A stretch of DNA of 46,470 nucleotides from an uncultured Alphaproteobacteria bacterium (GCA_902524895.1 CABZFH010000001.1:318172-364641); one strand, 5' to 3'; shown: positions 34,797 through 44,317, numbered from the stretch's first letter. Translations and numbers: made by a program. Notes: generated by a model not told the origin, from the letters alone.

Positions 34797-36920
34797 ATGT
34801 CTAATGCTAATAGTTTAGATTTGAATAAAAATATTAGTAAGTACAATGAAAAAAGATTTATAAATAGAGAGCTTTCATGGCTTTCTTTTAACAGAAGAGT
34901 TTTGAATGAGGCAAAAAATAAAAATTATCCAATTTTAGAGAGATTAAGATTTTTATCAATTTCAGGAAATAATCTTGACGAATTTCACATGGTCAGAGTT
35001 GCTGGAATTGCAAGACAAATTCGAGAAAATATTAAAGAAAAAAGCTCTGACGGTAGAACGCCTCGTCAGCAACTTCTAGATGTAATTTTTAGTATGAAAG
35101 ATTTGTTAGAGGAACAACAACATGTATGGCATTCACTTAAAAAGAAACTGGAATTTCACAATTTAAAAATTATTAATTCAAAACAAGATTTAAAAAAATT
35201 TTCTTACAAAATTTCAAATATATTTGACGAAGAAATCTTCCCTACTTTAACTCCGCTTGCCATTGACCCAGCTCATCCCTTCCCTTTTCTCCCAAACTTA
35301 AGTTTGACATTAATACTCTCATTAATTAACAGAGATAAAAAAAAAGTCTCAGCTCTTGTAACTTTCCCACAAACCCAAAAAAGGTATTTTAAACTTAATA
35401 ATAAAGAAGATACTTTTATAAGTACTGAGGATATTATTTTACTAAATATTCATAAGCTTTTTCCAGAATTTAATTTACTGGAATCAGGATTAATAAGAGT
35501 GATTCGAGACAGTGATATTGAGTTTGAAGAAGAAGCAGAAGATTTAATGCAATCTTTTGAAATAGCTCTAAAAAAAAGAAGATTAGGGTCAGTTATTGGG
35601 CTTTATGTTAAAGAAAATATTGGAGAAAAAATATTGAATTTTGTAAAAAAAGAACTCGGAGTAAGAGATAATGGATTGTTTAAAGTGAAATCTTTACTAG
35701 ATGTCGAATCGGTTGGTCAAATTATAGATTTGACTGATTTAGATTTGGTATTTAAAAAATTTTATCCAAGGTATCCAAAAAGGATAAAAGATTTTTCTGG
35801 AGATTGTTTTAAAGCTATAAAGAAAAATGATTTGATACTACACCATCCTTTTGAAACTTTTGATGTTGTGATTAATTTTTTAAATCAAGCTGCAAATGAT
35901 CCAAATGTAATTTCAATAAAGCAAACACTTTATCGAACAAGTTATAATTCACCAATTGTAAGCGCCTTAATTGAGGCTTCAAATAATGGAAAGGCTGTGA
36001 CGGCTATTATAGAAGTAAAAGCTCGTTTTGATGAAGAAAAAAACATCAAATGGGCAAAAGATTTAGAAAAAGCAGGTGTGCAGATTGTTTACGGTTTTGT
36101 TAGTTTGAAAACGCATGCAAAAATATCAATGGTTACAAGAAGAGAGAGAAATAAAATTATAACGTATAATCATTTTGGAACTGGGAATTATCATCCATTG
36201 ACGGCAAAAGTTTATACAGATTTGTCATTTTTTTCATGTAACGAGGAATTAGGAAAGGATTCTGGAAAAATTTTTAACTTTATAACTGGTTATGCAAAGC
36301 CGGAAAACCTATCGCAAATAGTGTGTTCACCGCTTGGTCTTAGAACAAAATTAATTGAGTTAATTAACAAAGAAGTCACTAACAAAATAAAAAACCTTGA
36401 TTCAGGAATATGGATTAAAATAAATTCTCTCATTGATCCTGAGATTATAGATGCCTTATATTACGCATCCCAAATGGGTGTAAAAATTGAATTAATAGTG
36501 AGGGGAATTTGTGGACTAAGACCTGGAATTAAAGGCCTCTCAGAAAATATTAGAGTAAGAAGTATTGTTGGAAGATTTTTAGAGCATAGCAGAATTTATT
36601 GTTTCTCAAATGGCAATAAGATGCCTTCTAGAAAAGTTAAAGTTTATATTTCGTCCGCTGATTTGATGACGCGAAATCTTGACAGAAGAGTAGAAACTTT
36701 TATACCTATTCTTAATCGGAAGGTCCATGAACAAATTTTAGACCAGATAATGACTAATTATTTAAAAGATAATACTAATACTTCAGAATTAAAAGGGGAT
36801 GGAACTTATGAGAAGATTAGAAACTCTAGCAAACAATTTTCATCACATGAATTTTTCTTAAAGAATTCTTCTCTATCTGGAAGAGCCGCAAATAAAGTGA
36901 AAAATGAAGATTCAAAATAA
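34797..36920 (+). CDS. ppk1: Polyphosphate kinase 1
   Basis: A 707-residue PPK1 that reversibly builds polyphosphate from ATP. The N domain starts at RFINRELSWLSFNRRVLNEA. The head-domain segment LTPLAIDPAHPFPFLPNLSL is typical. The catalytic part contains HHPFETFDVVINFLNQAANDP and KQTLYRTSYNSPIV. The phosphorylated His is His459 in NHFGTGNYHP, followed by TAKVYTDLSFF. Late signatures ICGLRPGIKGLSENI and SSADLMTRNLDRRVE are present. It overlaps ppx by 17 bp, so synthesis and breakdown of polyphosphate are co-expressed, as in many Proteobacteria. Confidence 0.97.
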   Translation: MSNANSLDLNKNISKYNEKRFINRELSWLSFNRRVLNEAKNKNYPILERLRFLSISGNNLDEFHMVRVAGIARQIRENIKEKSSDGRTPRQQLLDVIFSMKDLLEEQQHVWHSLKKKLEFHNLKIINSKQDLKKFSYKISNIFDEEIFPTLTPLAIDPAHPFPFLPNLSLTLILSLINRDKKKVSALVTFPQTQKRYFKLNNKEDTFISTEDIILLNIHKLFPEFNLLESGLIRVIRDSDIEFEEEAEDLMQSFEIALKKRRLGSVIGLYVKENIGEKILNFVKKELGVRDNGLFKVKSLLDVESVGQIIDLTDLDLVFKKFYPRYPKRIKDFSGDCFKAIKKNDLILHHPFETFDVVINFLNQAANDPNVISIKQTLYRTSYNSPIVSALIEASNNGKAVTAIIEVKARFDEEKNIKWAKDLEKAGVQIVYGFVSLKTHAKISMVTRRERNKIITYNHFGTGNYHPLTAKVYTDLSFFSCNEELGKDSGKIFNFITGYAKPENLSQIVCSPLGLRTKLIELINKEVTNKIKNLDSGIWIKINSLIDPEIIDALYYASQMGVKIELIVRGICGLRPGIKGLSENIRVRSIVGRFLEHSRIYCFSNGNKMPSRKVKVYISSADLMTRNLDRRVETFIPILNRKVHEQILDQIMTNYLKDNTNTSELKGDGTYEKIRNSSKQFSSHEFFLKNSSLSGRAANKVKNEDSK

Positions 36921-38382
36921 TCAAATAAAGAATACTCCATTTTCAATTATAGATATAGGATCTTTCTCTATTAGGTTAGTTGTCTACGATTCATTGTCAG
37001 TTGCAGCAAGAACATTATTTAATGAAAAAGTTATCTGTAATCTTGGAAAAGTAGTTGCTGTTAATTCAAAAATAGAGGGTAAAGAACTTAAATTTATGTT
37101 AGATGTTTTGGATAGATTTGTTAGTATTTCTAAATCTATGAATAGTCAAACACCAACATTCCTTGCCACGTCAGCAATTCGGATATCTCAGAATAGACTT
37201 CAAATCGAAAAAATTATCAGAGATAGATTTGATGTTAACTTAAAAGTTCTTTCTGAAGAATCTGAGGGTAAATTTTCCGCGCTAGGAATACTTTATAGTC
37301 ATAAAAATGTTACCGGCATAGTTGGAGATCTCGGGGGTGGAAGTCTCGAATTAACGTGTGTAAATGATGATATAAATTTTTTGGGCTCCTTAAAATTGGG
37401 CTATGCATTTTTAGAAAATATTGGGAAACCTTTTAGTTATTCAGTTAATGATCATATAGTTAAAAGTTTAAAAAAAATCAAAAATCATGGGTATAGAAAC
37501 TTCTATGCTGTTGGAGGTTCATTTAGAGTAATTGCTAGGCTATATATGTTCTTAAAGAAAATAAATCTTAAAGTTGTACAGGATTTTTCAATTTCATCTC
37601 AGAATATAAAAAATATTTTAAAAAAAAACTTAGTGACGAAAAATAATAAAATTAATACGGACTTACTTTTGAACGTCACAAAAAGTAGAAGAAATTCATT
37701 ACCTTATGCTTTAAATGTTTTAGAACATATGATTTTATTTTTTAACGTGAAAGATGTTTACTTTTCCAGTTCTAGCATTCGTGAAGGATATATTAATAGT
37801 TTAATCAAAGGATCAAATAACGATGCATTTCTTTTTCAGATACAAAGACTGGCAGATCAAACCATGACATCTTCTATGGCTAACGGATTATTTAAATGGC
37901 TAAAAGATGTTTCAAGCACTTTTAATATCAGTGATGATATTCTTATGTCAGCTTGTTGGATATCTAATATAGCATGGGATGTGCATCCTGAACATAGGAG
38001 AATGTATGGTCTAGAGAGAATTTTATGGTATCCTTTTTATGGTATAAGTAGAAAAGAAAGAATTGAACTAGCTTTTATTATGTATTTTAGGCACTCAAAT
38101 GGAATCAAGGATAAGAGTGTAGAAGAGTTTTACAATCAAATTGATGATGATAAAAAGAATTTGTGTAAATTTATTGGCCAATGTTTAAGGTTAGCCCACC
38201 ACATAACTGGTGGCATTTCAACAAAGAATCTAAAACTTTGCATTCTTAAACTTAAAAAAAATTCATTAAAACTAATTGTTAAAAATAAACATTCAATCTT
38301 TTACGGAGAAGCAATACCAAGAGGTTTAAAAAACGCAGCTAACGCAATATCTGTAGAAAGCTCTGAAATTAAATTTGTTTAA
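36904..38382 (+). CDS. ppx: Exopolyphosphatase (Ppx/GppA family)
   Basis: A 492-residue member of the Ppx/GppA actin-like ATPase superfamily that releases phosphate from polyphosphate ends, or hydrolyses pppGpp. The N-terminal phosphate loop is DIGSFSIRLVVYD (17-29), FLATSAIR follows, the second loop is GDLGGGSLELT, and AVGGSFRVIAR is the third. The C-terminal HD-like region contains WISNIAWDVHPEHRRMYGLERIL and GQCLRLAHHITGG. In the first loop most homologs have Asn after GS (GSNS); here it is Phe21. The gene overlaps ppk1 by 17 bp, which favours Ppx over GppA. Confidence 0.92.
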   Translation: MKIQNNQIKNTPFSIIDIGSFSIRLVVYDSLSVAARTLFNEKVICNLGKVVAVNSKIEGKELKFMLDVLDRFVSISKSMNSQTPTFLATSAIRISQNRLQIEKIIRDRFDVNLKVLSEESEGKFSALGILYSHKNVTGIVGDLGGGSLELTCVNDDINFLGSLKLGYAFLENIGKPFSYSVNDHIVKSLKKIKNHGYRNFYAVGGSFRVIARLYMFLKKINLKVVQDFSISSQNIKNILKKNLVTKNNKINTDLLLNVTKSRRNSLPYALNVLEHMILFFNVKDVYFSSSSIREGYINSLIKGSNNDAFLFQIQRLADQTMTSSMANGLFKWLKDVSSTFNISDDILMSACWISNIAWDVHPEHRRMYGLERILWYPFYGISRKERIELAFIMYFRHSNGIKDKSVEEFYNQIDDDKKNLCKFIGQCLRLAHHITGGISTKNLKLCILKLKKNSLKLIVKNKHSIFYGEAIPRGLKNAANAISVESSEIKFV

Positions 38383-38383
38383 A

Positions 38384-38411
38384 AAATAGTCAAATTTAAT
38401 AATGGCTATTT
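38384..38411 (-). terminator. Rho-independent terminator for the small minus-strand gene
   Basis: An 8-bp stem (AAATAGTC / GGCTATTT on the plus strand, one G-U) with a 12-nt loop lies just after the ppx stop and includes the stop codon of the 44-residue minus-strand gene. Read on the minus strand, the stem continues into a T run, as expected for an intrinsic terminator. On the plus strand the T tract is poor. Confidence 0.5.
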
Positions 38412-38540
38412 ATTCTTATCACTAGTTTTTAAATTATAAGCTTCTAGTTTGTCTTGATATTCTTTTTCACTAAGACTATGCCAACCTATGCATTTTCCAG
38501 TCGGCGATCTTCCGCAACCGCAGTCATTACTATTATTCAT
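38406..38540 (-). CDS. 44-residue Cys-rich small protein (CGCGRSPTGKCIGWH type)
   Basis: A tiny gene on the minus strand between ppx and the DCC-family gene. It starts at the ATG at 38540, with GGGAG 8 bp upstream, and encodes MNNSNDCGCGRSPTGKCIGW followed by HSLSEKEYQDKLEAYNLKTS. Three Cys (7, 9, 17) and His21 within 15 residues suggest a metal or Fe-S ligand set. I recall very similar short proteins (CGCGRSPTGKCIGWHxLxExEY) as hypothetical proteins in marine Alphaproteobacteria; no function is known to me. The good ribosome-binding site and the downstream hairpin with T run support a real, separately transcribed gene. Confidence 0.75.
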   Translation of the reverse strand: MNNSNDCGCGRSPTGKCIGWHSLSEKEYQDKLEAYNLKTSDKNK

Positions 38541-38630
38541 TTTCAAATCTCCCATCTTTAAAAATTACAATAAAGATTTATATTATCATTTTTAAATTTT
38601 AAAACAATAATTTTAACTTATAATAATACG

Positions 38631-38993
38631 ATGAAAAAGATAACAGTATTTTATGATGGAAATTGTAATTTATGTAATTCAGAAATTAAATTTTACAAAA
38701 AACTTGATCTCAAGAAAACTTTTAAGTGGGTTGATATTAATTCCAAGGTAGATGTTCTTAGTAATTATAATATTGATTTCGAAGATAGTTTAATGTATCT
38801 GCATGCAATTGACAAAAATGGAGACAAAAAAATTGGTGTTGATGCTTTTATCATAATTTGGAATGAATTTAAGTATTTTAAAATTTTATCTTCGATAGTC
38901 AGCATTACACCATTTAAAAAATTTTCTAATATCATTTATAACTTCTGGGCCAGAAGAAGATTTAAAAAAATTAAAAAAAGTTGTAATGTTTAG
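38631..38993 (+). CDS. DCC-family (DUF393) thiol-disulfide oxidoreductase-like protein
   Basis: A 120-residue small protein of the DUF393/DCC family. The defining motif is at the N-terminus, FYDGNCNLCNSEIKFYKKLD, with Cys12 and Cys15 in a CxxC arrangement. It is followed by KWVDINSK and a central hydrophobic stretch (FKILSSIVSITPF). The tail FSNIIYNFWARRRFKKIKK is the usual family ending (xYxxxARNR). The family is named as predicted thiol-disulfide oxidoreductases, but no specific substrate is established. It lies 33 bp before the lactate permease family gene; a shared transcript is possible. Confidence 0.88.
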   Translation: MKKITVFYDGNCNLCNSEIKFYKKLDLKKTFKWVDINSKVDVLSNYNIDFEDSLMYLHAIDKNGDKKIGVDAFIIIWNEFKYFKILSSIVSITPFKKFSNIIYNFWARRRFKKIKKSCNV

Positions 38994-39026
38994 TTTTGTA
39001 AGATTCAAAAAGGATGATTATTTAAG

Positions 39027-40721
39027 ATGTTAACTGATCTTCTACCTCTTTTTGCCTTTGGTCCTATTCTATTAGCCGGAATCCTTCTTGTCGGTTTGAG
39101 AATTTCAGCAAAATTTGCGATGCCATTTGTGTTTTTATTTACAGTAGGTATTGCGCTTTTTGTTTGGGAAATGAGCTTTTTAAGAGTTTTGGCTTCGACT
39201 ATTCAAGGTTTAATAATTACGGTTGGTATTCTATGGATTATTTTCGGAGCTATCATGCTTCTAAATACGCTTAAATATTCTGGGGCGATGTTAACTATTC
39301 GAAAAGGTTTTTCACAGATAAGTTCAGATAGGAGAATTCAAGTAATACTGATTGCGTGGTTGTTTGGTTGTTTTATAGAAGGTGCTTCAGGTTTTGGAAC
39401 GCCAGCAGCAGTAGCAGCACCATTAATGGTAGCCGTAGGATTCCCGGCTTTGCCAGCAGTTGTGTTTGGCTTGATGATTCAATCCACACCTGTTTCCTTC
39501 GGTGCTGTTGGCACACCAATGCTTGTAGGAGTTCAAGGTGGGCTAGATAAGATTGCAATATCTGAAGAATTAGCGCTTAAAAACGTTCAATGGGAATCTT
39601 TTTTTGATCTTATAGTATCAGAGGTTACAATAATTCATGCAATTTGCGGAACTTTTATGCCTATTATGTTAATAGTTATCATGACAAGATTTTTTGGAAA
39701 AAATAAATCATGGACTGAAGGACTATCAATATTTCCTTTTGCAATTTTTGCAGCACTCAGCTTTACAATACCATATCTTTTATCTGGTATTTTTTTAGGG
39801 CCAGAATTTCCATCAATAATTGGTGGGTTGACTGGACTATCAATTGTAATTTTCGCAATTAAAAGAAACTTTTTAATTCCAAAAGATTCTTGGGATTTTG
39901 CTCATTCTAGTGATTGGCCAATATCGTGGATGGGAAATATGGAAACATCACTTGAAAGTATATCTCAAAAAAAAATTAGTAATGTTTTAGCTTGGTTTCC
40001 ATATGTTTTCCTTGCATCTTTACTTGTGTTCTCAAGAACTTATGAACCATTATCAGATTTTTTGAAATCAATAAATTTAGAATTTAATAGCATTTTTAAT
40101 GAAGAAAAAATCAATGCAAGTTTGAAGTTTCTTTATTTACCTGGAGGTATATTGGTATTTGTATGTTTAGTAACATTTATAATTCACAAAATGAAGCCTG
40201 AGGAAATATTTAAAGCAATAAGCGATTCGACAAAAACAATTTTTAGTGCTGGTTTTGTTTTAATTTTTACAATACCTCTTGTAAGAATAATGATCAATTC
40301 AGGATTGAATGCTCAAGAAATTGAGAGCATGCCAATAGCTATGGCTGAGGGAATGTCTAGGTTAATGGGAAATTTTTATCCATTGGTTTCACCTTTAATA
40401 GGCGCAGTTGGAGCATTTCTTGCCGGATCTAACACTGTAAGTAACTTAATGTTAAGTCAATTTCAATTCGAAACTGCAAACCTATTAGGTTTATCTGGTG
40501 CACTAATGGTTGCAGCACAGAGTGTAGGGGCAGCTGCAGGAAACATGATTGCAATCCACAATGTAGTAGCAGCGTCGGCAACTGTCGGTCTATTGGGGAA
40601 AGAAGGTCAAATTCTTAGAATTACAATAATACCTACAACATATTATTTAATTTTTTCTGGATTGATAGTTTTAACGCTTATCTACTATTTTAAAATACCA
40701 GATCCTTTGTTAGATATTTGA
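39027..40721 (+). CDS. L-lactate permease family transporter (LctP/GlcA)
   Basis: A 564-residue inner-membrane transporter with about 12-14 hydrophobic spans. Family signatures are [20 protein letters not shown] at the N-terminus, [20 protein letters not shown] near residue 115, [14 protein letters not shown], and the late [20 protein letters not shown] and [20 protein letters not shown]. It belongs to the LctP family, which moves L-lactate, D-lactate or glycolate with protons. Glycolate is abundant in the surface ocean, so either substrate is plausible. No lactate or glycolate dehydrogenase gene is adjacent. The AGGA upstream of the ATG is a possible ribosome-binding site. It ends 11 bp from the opposing dehydrogenase gene. 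Confidence 0.93.
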   Translation: MLTDLLPLFAFGPILLAGILLVGLRISAKFAMPFVFLFTVGIALFVWEMSFLRVLASTIQGLIITVGILWIIFGAIMLLNTLKYSGAMLTIRKGFSQISSDRRIQVILIAWLFGCFIEGASGFGTPAAVAAPLMVAVGFPALPAVVFGLMIQSTPVSFGAVGTPMLVGVQGGLDKIAISEELALKNVQWESFFDLIVSEVTIIHAICGTFMPIMLIVIMTRFFGKNKSWTEGLSIFPFAIFAALSFTIPYLLSGIFLGPEFPSIIGGLTGLSIVIFAIKRNFLIPKDSWDFAHSSDWPISWMGNMETSLESISQKKISNVLAWFPYVFLASLLVFSRTYEPLSDFLKSINLEFNSIFNEEKINASLKFLYLPGGILVFVCLVTFIIHKMKPEEIFKAISDSTKTIFSAGFVLIFTIPLVRIMINSGLNAQEIESMPIAMAEGMSRLMGNFYPLVSPLIGAVGAFLAGSNTVSNLMLSQFQFETANLLGLSGALMVAAQSVGAAAGNMIAIHNVVAASATVGLLGKEGQILRITIIPTTYYLIFSGLIVLTLIYYFKIPDPLLDI

Positions 40722-40732
40722 TAAAGAATAAA

Positions 40733-41497
40733 TTATTGTGCAGTCCATCCACCGTCAATAATTAAACTTGTTCCTGTAATCAATGAAGAGGCTTCAGATG
40801 CCAAAAAAACAAAAGATCCCATTAATTCTTCAACTTGACCTAATCTTCCTAAAGGAATTTTTGAAATAACTTCTTTTTTAAACTCTTTGTTTTTTAAAAA
40901 AGGTTTTGTTAAAGACGTTTCTATAAAAGTAGGACAAATAGAATTTACCCTAATACCTTTTGGTGCAAGTTCAATCGCTAAAGATTTAGTTAAACCCTCT
41001 AATGCGAATTTTGAAGAACAATAAATTGTTCTACCTTGAGCACCAACATGACCCATTTGAGAAGAAACATTTATTATTGATCCATTTAAACCATTTTTTA
41101 ACATTTTTCTTACAACAATTTTTGTAAGCTGGAAAACAGATTTCACATTCAATGACATAATATGATCTAAACTTTTACTTTTAAAACTAATGAATTCGGA
41201 TGGTTCATTTGATCCGGCGTTATTTACTAGGATATCAAAAGGACTTTCATCATTTAGAAAACTTTCAATATCTTTAATATTTGATACGTCCAGAACCTTA
41301 TAGTAAGCTTTATGACCTTTTTCAGAAATATAATTTTGAAGAGAATCTAAATCTTTTTTTGTTCTAGAGACCATAACTACTTCTGAACCTGCCTCTGCAA
41401 GGGCAATTGATGCACCCAATCCAATTCCTTTGCCAGCACCAGTAACCAGTGACCTCTTATTGTCTAGACGAAAACTTGGGGTTGTTGGAAAATTCAT
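40733..41497 (-). CDS. Short-chain dehydrogenase/reductase
   Basis: A 254-residue classical SDR. The cofactor site is SLVTGAGKGIGLGASIALAE (16-35), then NNAGSNEPS, the catalytic Ser in INVSSQMGHVGAQ and the YxxxK pair in YCSSKFALEG. The C-terminus ILIDGGWTAQ-like ending (TSLIIDGGWTAQ) is typical of FabG and gluconate/sorbitol dehydrogenase relatives. VMVSRTKKDL after the second strand has an Arg that suggests NADP(H) preference. The substrate is unknown. The nearest homologs in memory are alphaproteobacterial sugar-acid dehydrogenases, but this is weak. Confidence 0.9.
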   Translation of the reverse strand: MNFPTTPSFRLDNKRSLVTGAGKGIGLGASIALAEAGSEVVMVSRTKKDLDSLQNYISEKGHKAYYKVLDVSNIKDIESFLNDESPFDILVNNAGSNEPSEFISFKSKSLDHIMSLNVKSVFQLTKIVVRKMLKNGLNGSIINVSSQMGHVGAQGRTIYCSSKFALEGLTKSLAIELAPKGIRVNSICPTFIETSLTKPFLKNKEFKKEVISKIPLGRLGQVEELMGSFVFLASEASSLITGTSLIIDGGWTAQ

Positions 41498-41592
41498 AAT
41501 TATTTTAAATTATTCTTATAATATAATATTTTGATCCCTCTATAAAGCTCTTGTTCTTTATTTATTTAAAGTTGATTTAACCGGGTTTCAAA

Positions 41593-41976
41593 TTAATGCC
41601 AACAAACAAGACTTTTGCTAGATGATTTATTTTTTGTGACTATCATGTGCGACGGTGGAAAAAATTCAATTTGAGTAATCTCTGTATTTTCTAAATTTTT
41701 TGATATTTCTATTAAATAAAATGTATAAGAATAATCAATTGGGCTACTTTTTTTTTCTATGGTTCCGTTACCAGTAAAAGTATCTTTATTAGTTTTATAA
41801 AATTTTAAAGATATTTCTTTTTTAATTTCATTATCTTTAAAATTAGGTAAAAAAAACTCTAATACTGGACCATTTTCGTCAGCGCAAGTATAGACTAAAT
41901 TTTTATGATCCTTTGTATGAACAACATCGTTCTTTAGAGAAAATAAAAAAAATAATATTAAAAAAAGCTTTTGCAT
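41593..41976 (-). CDS. Small secreted protein of unknown function
   Basis: A 127-residue protein with a signal peptide (KLFLILFFLFSLKNDVVHT). The mature part is beta-rich, with VYTCADENGPVLEFFLPN, ISLKFYKTNKDTFTGNGTIE, YSYTFYLIEISKN and a terminal SLVCWH. The two Cys, near the start and end of the mature chain, could form a disulfide that closes a small beta domain. I recognise no family. It stands alone between the SDR and methyltransferase genes on the same strand, with 95 bp and 56 bp of AT-rich sequence on either side. Confidence 0.65.
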   Translation of the reverse strand: MQKLFLILFFLFSLKNDVVHTKDHKNLVYTCADENGPVLEFFLPNFKDNEIKKEISLKFYKTNKDTFTGNGTIEKKSSPIDYSYTFYLIEISKNLENTEITQIEFFPPSHMIVTKNKSSSKSLVCWH

Positions 41977-42032
41977 TTCTGAATAATTTAATAAACGTTT
42001 TTTTACTAAAGTAAAGTTATTAAAAAATTGCT

Positions 42033-42866
42033 TTAAATTATAAATTTAACATAATTTTCGCTCAAATTTTGATTTATTCCAGCTATTTGATTTAGTTTTT
42101 CATCAAATAAGTAAAAATTACTCCAACTATTAATTTTAAATTTAATATTTTTTTTATTGTATTTTTTTGGTAATTTGTAACTTAATCCAATTCTCTCCTT
42201 TAATATTCCTTCTAAAACATTCACTTTCCAAATTTCACAATTATGAAGATATAAAGATCCTGGTCTAACCTCATAACCTGCTTCAAGTTTTATTGGAGAT
42301 CTCTTTTGATGTTTTTTTGTCCATTTATAACCGGTTTCCTTTCTTTCGGAGAAATCAAAAGATTTGTCTTTTTTCACTATAAAGGAGTTTTCAATTCCTC
42401 CTAGCGACAGCATTTTTCCGTTTTTACAATCAAAACCACTATAAATTAGCATTTGTAAAAAAACAGGCAATATACACGTAGAGATATGACCTTCAACAAA
42501 TCTTTCAACAGGATGTTTTGGGCCTGAAATTATAAGAACTCCATCGTCACTTAAAATGTCAAAAATTTTATCTAGGAAAAAACCGATGTTTCTCTGATGT
42601 TCAACTACATGAGAACAAAATATGACATCATATTTTTTTTTGAACTTGTAATCATTAAAATCAGCATTTATTTCAGCATTTTTTAAATATTTATCAATTA
42701 AATCAACATTTAATCCGAATCTTCTCATTAAATTAGTATGAAAACCATCTCCGCCTCCGATATCCAGTGCAGTTTTATAAAAAAGGGGAATTTTGTTATG
42801 TTCGGATAGTAAGAATTCAACAAGTGAAAACGCACCATAATTTAATATTATTTCATTTTTAAACAT
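42033..42866 (-). CDS. SAM-dependent class I methyltransferase
   Basis: A 277-residue protein. The SAM-binding motif I is TALDIGGGDGFHTNLMRRFG (37-56), motif II ends in DLIDKY, and the post-I acid and motif IV are YDVIFCSHVVEHQRNIGFFLDKIFDIL. DDGVLIISGP is the next strand. The C-terminal third is unusual: after VERFVEGHISTCILPVFLQML it has a basic region and a beta-rich end (SWSNFYLFDEKLNQIAGINQ) that I do not recognise. The VVEH signature is common in methyltransferases acting on quinones, sugars or lipids; no acceptor can be named. Upstream (42867-43083) is a 217-bp AT-rich gap in which I see no gene. Confidence 0.8.
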   Translation of the reverse strand: MFKNEIILNYGAFSLVEFLLSEHNKIPLFYKTALDIGGGDGFHTNLMRRFGLNVDLIDKYLKNAEINADFNDYKFKKKYDVIFCSHVVEHQRNIGFFLDKIFDILSDDGVLIISGPKHPVERFVEGHISTCILPVFLQMLIYSGFDCKNGKMLSLGGIENSFIVKKDKSFDFSERKETGYKWTKKHQKRSPIKLEAGYEVRPGSLYLHNCEIWKVNVLEGILKERIGLSYKLPKKYNKKNIKFKINSWSNFYLFDEKLNQIAGINQNLSENYVKFII

Positions 42867-43083
42867 AATTTATTAATTTATTATGTGTCTTTTCTTTGAA
42901 GGTGCATTTTCTGTACCAAAAAAAGTAGATTTTTTTTTACATTGTTTCTGTTGTATTTATAAGATTTTCACATTTTATTGATGAAAAATTATTTTTGTTT
43001 TTCCTAGAATTTTATTTGGTCTGTATACGTTTGAAATTTTTTAGATCTTGTATAAAGAAAGAAAAAACAAAATTATTCGAAAA

Positions 43084-43743
43084 TTAAGCGGAGGGGTCTC
43101 CTGATTTGACCTTCTCTAACCAGTCGTTAATACCAATGACATCTTTTTTGCTAATTTTTTTACTATCTTTTTTTGACAGAACATCTTGAACTATATCAGT
43201 TTTTTTCCAACCCGCGACGGGAGTCTTTTTGTTTTTCTTAGGAACATATTTAGATCCATTTATTTTTTTATACCTATGGATATATCTTGGACAATTTTGC
43301 CAATAATCTGTTAGTTTTACTCTGACGATTAAATCTGCTTCAGGATAAATTTTTAATAAAGAGTCACCTTCAGTAATTGTTGCCTCCCCATGAACACGCA
43401 GTCTATGAGGTTTCTCAAAGGAAATAAACAACATTCCAATTTTATTATTCTGCTTTATATTTCCCGTAGACATAAACATCCCATTTCCATCAAAACTAGG
43501 GAAAGCAAGGGTAGTCTCATCAATAACTTTGACAAATCCGGGATCTCCCCCTTTGTATGAAACTGTTGGACGATTATTGTGATCTATTGTTGATAGAAAA
43601 AACATATCTACGGCGTTTATGAAATTTATTGCGTCTTCATCGAATGATTTTTTAACAATTACTTCATTTAAACGATCTGCCATTTTTCTTGAATCGAACT
43701 GATCCTGAAGTTCTCTATGTGATTTACTATATAATTTTTTCAT
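43084..43743 (-). CDS. Pyridoxamine 5'-phosphate oxidase-family protein
   Basis: A 219-residue protein with the split-barrel FMN-binding fold of the PNPOx-like superfamily. Matching segments are DAINFINAVDMFFLSTIDHN, RPTVSYKGGDPGFVKVID, TLAFPSFDGNGMFMSTGNIK, KIGMLFISFEKPHRLRVHGE and VRVKLTDYWQNCPRYIHRYK. The last two match the large class of FMN- or F420-binding oxidoreductases annotated only as 'PNPOx family'. It is not PdxH, whose C-terminal signature is missing. The final 50 residues are Lys-rich (KKNKKTPVAGWKKTD, SKKDSKKISKKD). Function is unknown beyond likely flavin binding. Confidence 0.83.
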   Translation of the reverse strand: MKKLYSKSHRELQDQFDSRKMADRLNEVIVKKSFDEDAINFINAVDMFFLSTIDHNNRPTVSYKGGDPGFVKVIDETTLAFPSFDGNGMFMSTGNIKQNNKIGMLFISFEKPHRLRVHGEATITEGDSLLKIYPEADLIVRVKLTDYWQNCPRYIHRYKKINGSKYVPKKNKKTPVAGWKKTDIVQDVLSKKDSKKISKKDVIGINDWLEKVKSGDPSA

Positions 43744-43848
43744 ATGAACATTTTAGTAAATTTGATTGATTTGTAAAAGGTAAATATAAAATTGACATAA
43801 CATCTCTGAAAAAATATTTTAAGTAATTAACTTTTAATAGATTGAATC

Positions 43849-44316
43849 ATGAATAATAATTTAATAGATCTAGTACTCAAAACTCAGAGAAAGTGGGCAG
43901 ATTACATTCTTGCAATCAGTAAAGCCCACAAAAAAAATGAAAACTTAAATGATTTGGTAAATGAATTGTTAGATGACGTTTATGCATTTCAGTATTCTGA
44001 TGTTTTGTTTAAACCCACTTTAGCTAAAATTAATCAATTTAGATCTAAGAGAAAAGAGTTCATTTCTTATTTTATTGGCAAGAATCAAGTGTGTTCAGAA
44101 GATACAGGATTCGCAATTAAAGAGTGGAAGTCAATAAATTTTGAAAATTTTAAAATTATTGGAAATGATAATTATATTTTGTCTATGGGAAACTATTATT
44201 TTGAAGATAGTCATAACAAATTATTAAAAGTTGAATATACTTTTGGTTTTATTAAGGTAGACAAAAATGAGTTAAGAATAAATTTACATCATTCATCACT
44301 TCCTTTTGATAATTAA
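43849..44316 (+). CDS. NTF2-like protein of unknown function
   Basis: A 155-residue soluble protein. Its helical first third (LKTQRKWADYILAISKAHKK, LVNELLDDVYAF) is followed by a curved-sheet pattern. The second half has EDTGFAIKEWKSINFEN, ILSMGNYYFED, LLKVEYTFGFIK and LRINLHHSSLPF. These segments match a family of NTF2/SnoaL-like proteins in which homologs are sometimes labelled phosphoribosyl-AMP cyclohydrolase without real HisI motifs. No catalytic residues can be assigned. It is transcribed convergently with the renalase-like gene, 1 bp apart. Confidence 0.7.
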   Translation: MNNNLIDLVLKTQRKWADYILAISKAHKKNENLNDLVNELLDDVYAFQYSDVLFKPTLAKINQFRSKRKEFISYFIGKNQVCSEDTGFAIKEWKSINFENFKIIGNDNYILSMGNYYFEDSHNKLLKVEYTFGFIKVDKNELRINLHHSSLPFDN

Positions 44317-44317
44317 T

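Noticed and set aside
42867-43083. 217-bp gap searched for a small gene or RNA on both strands
   Set aside because: Only very short frames without ribosome-binding sites and no tRNA-like or strong hairpin structure were found.
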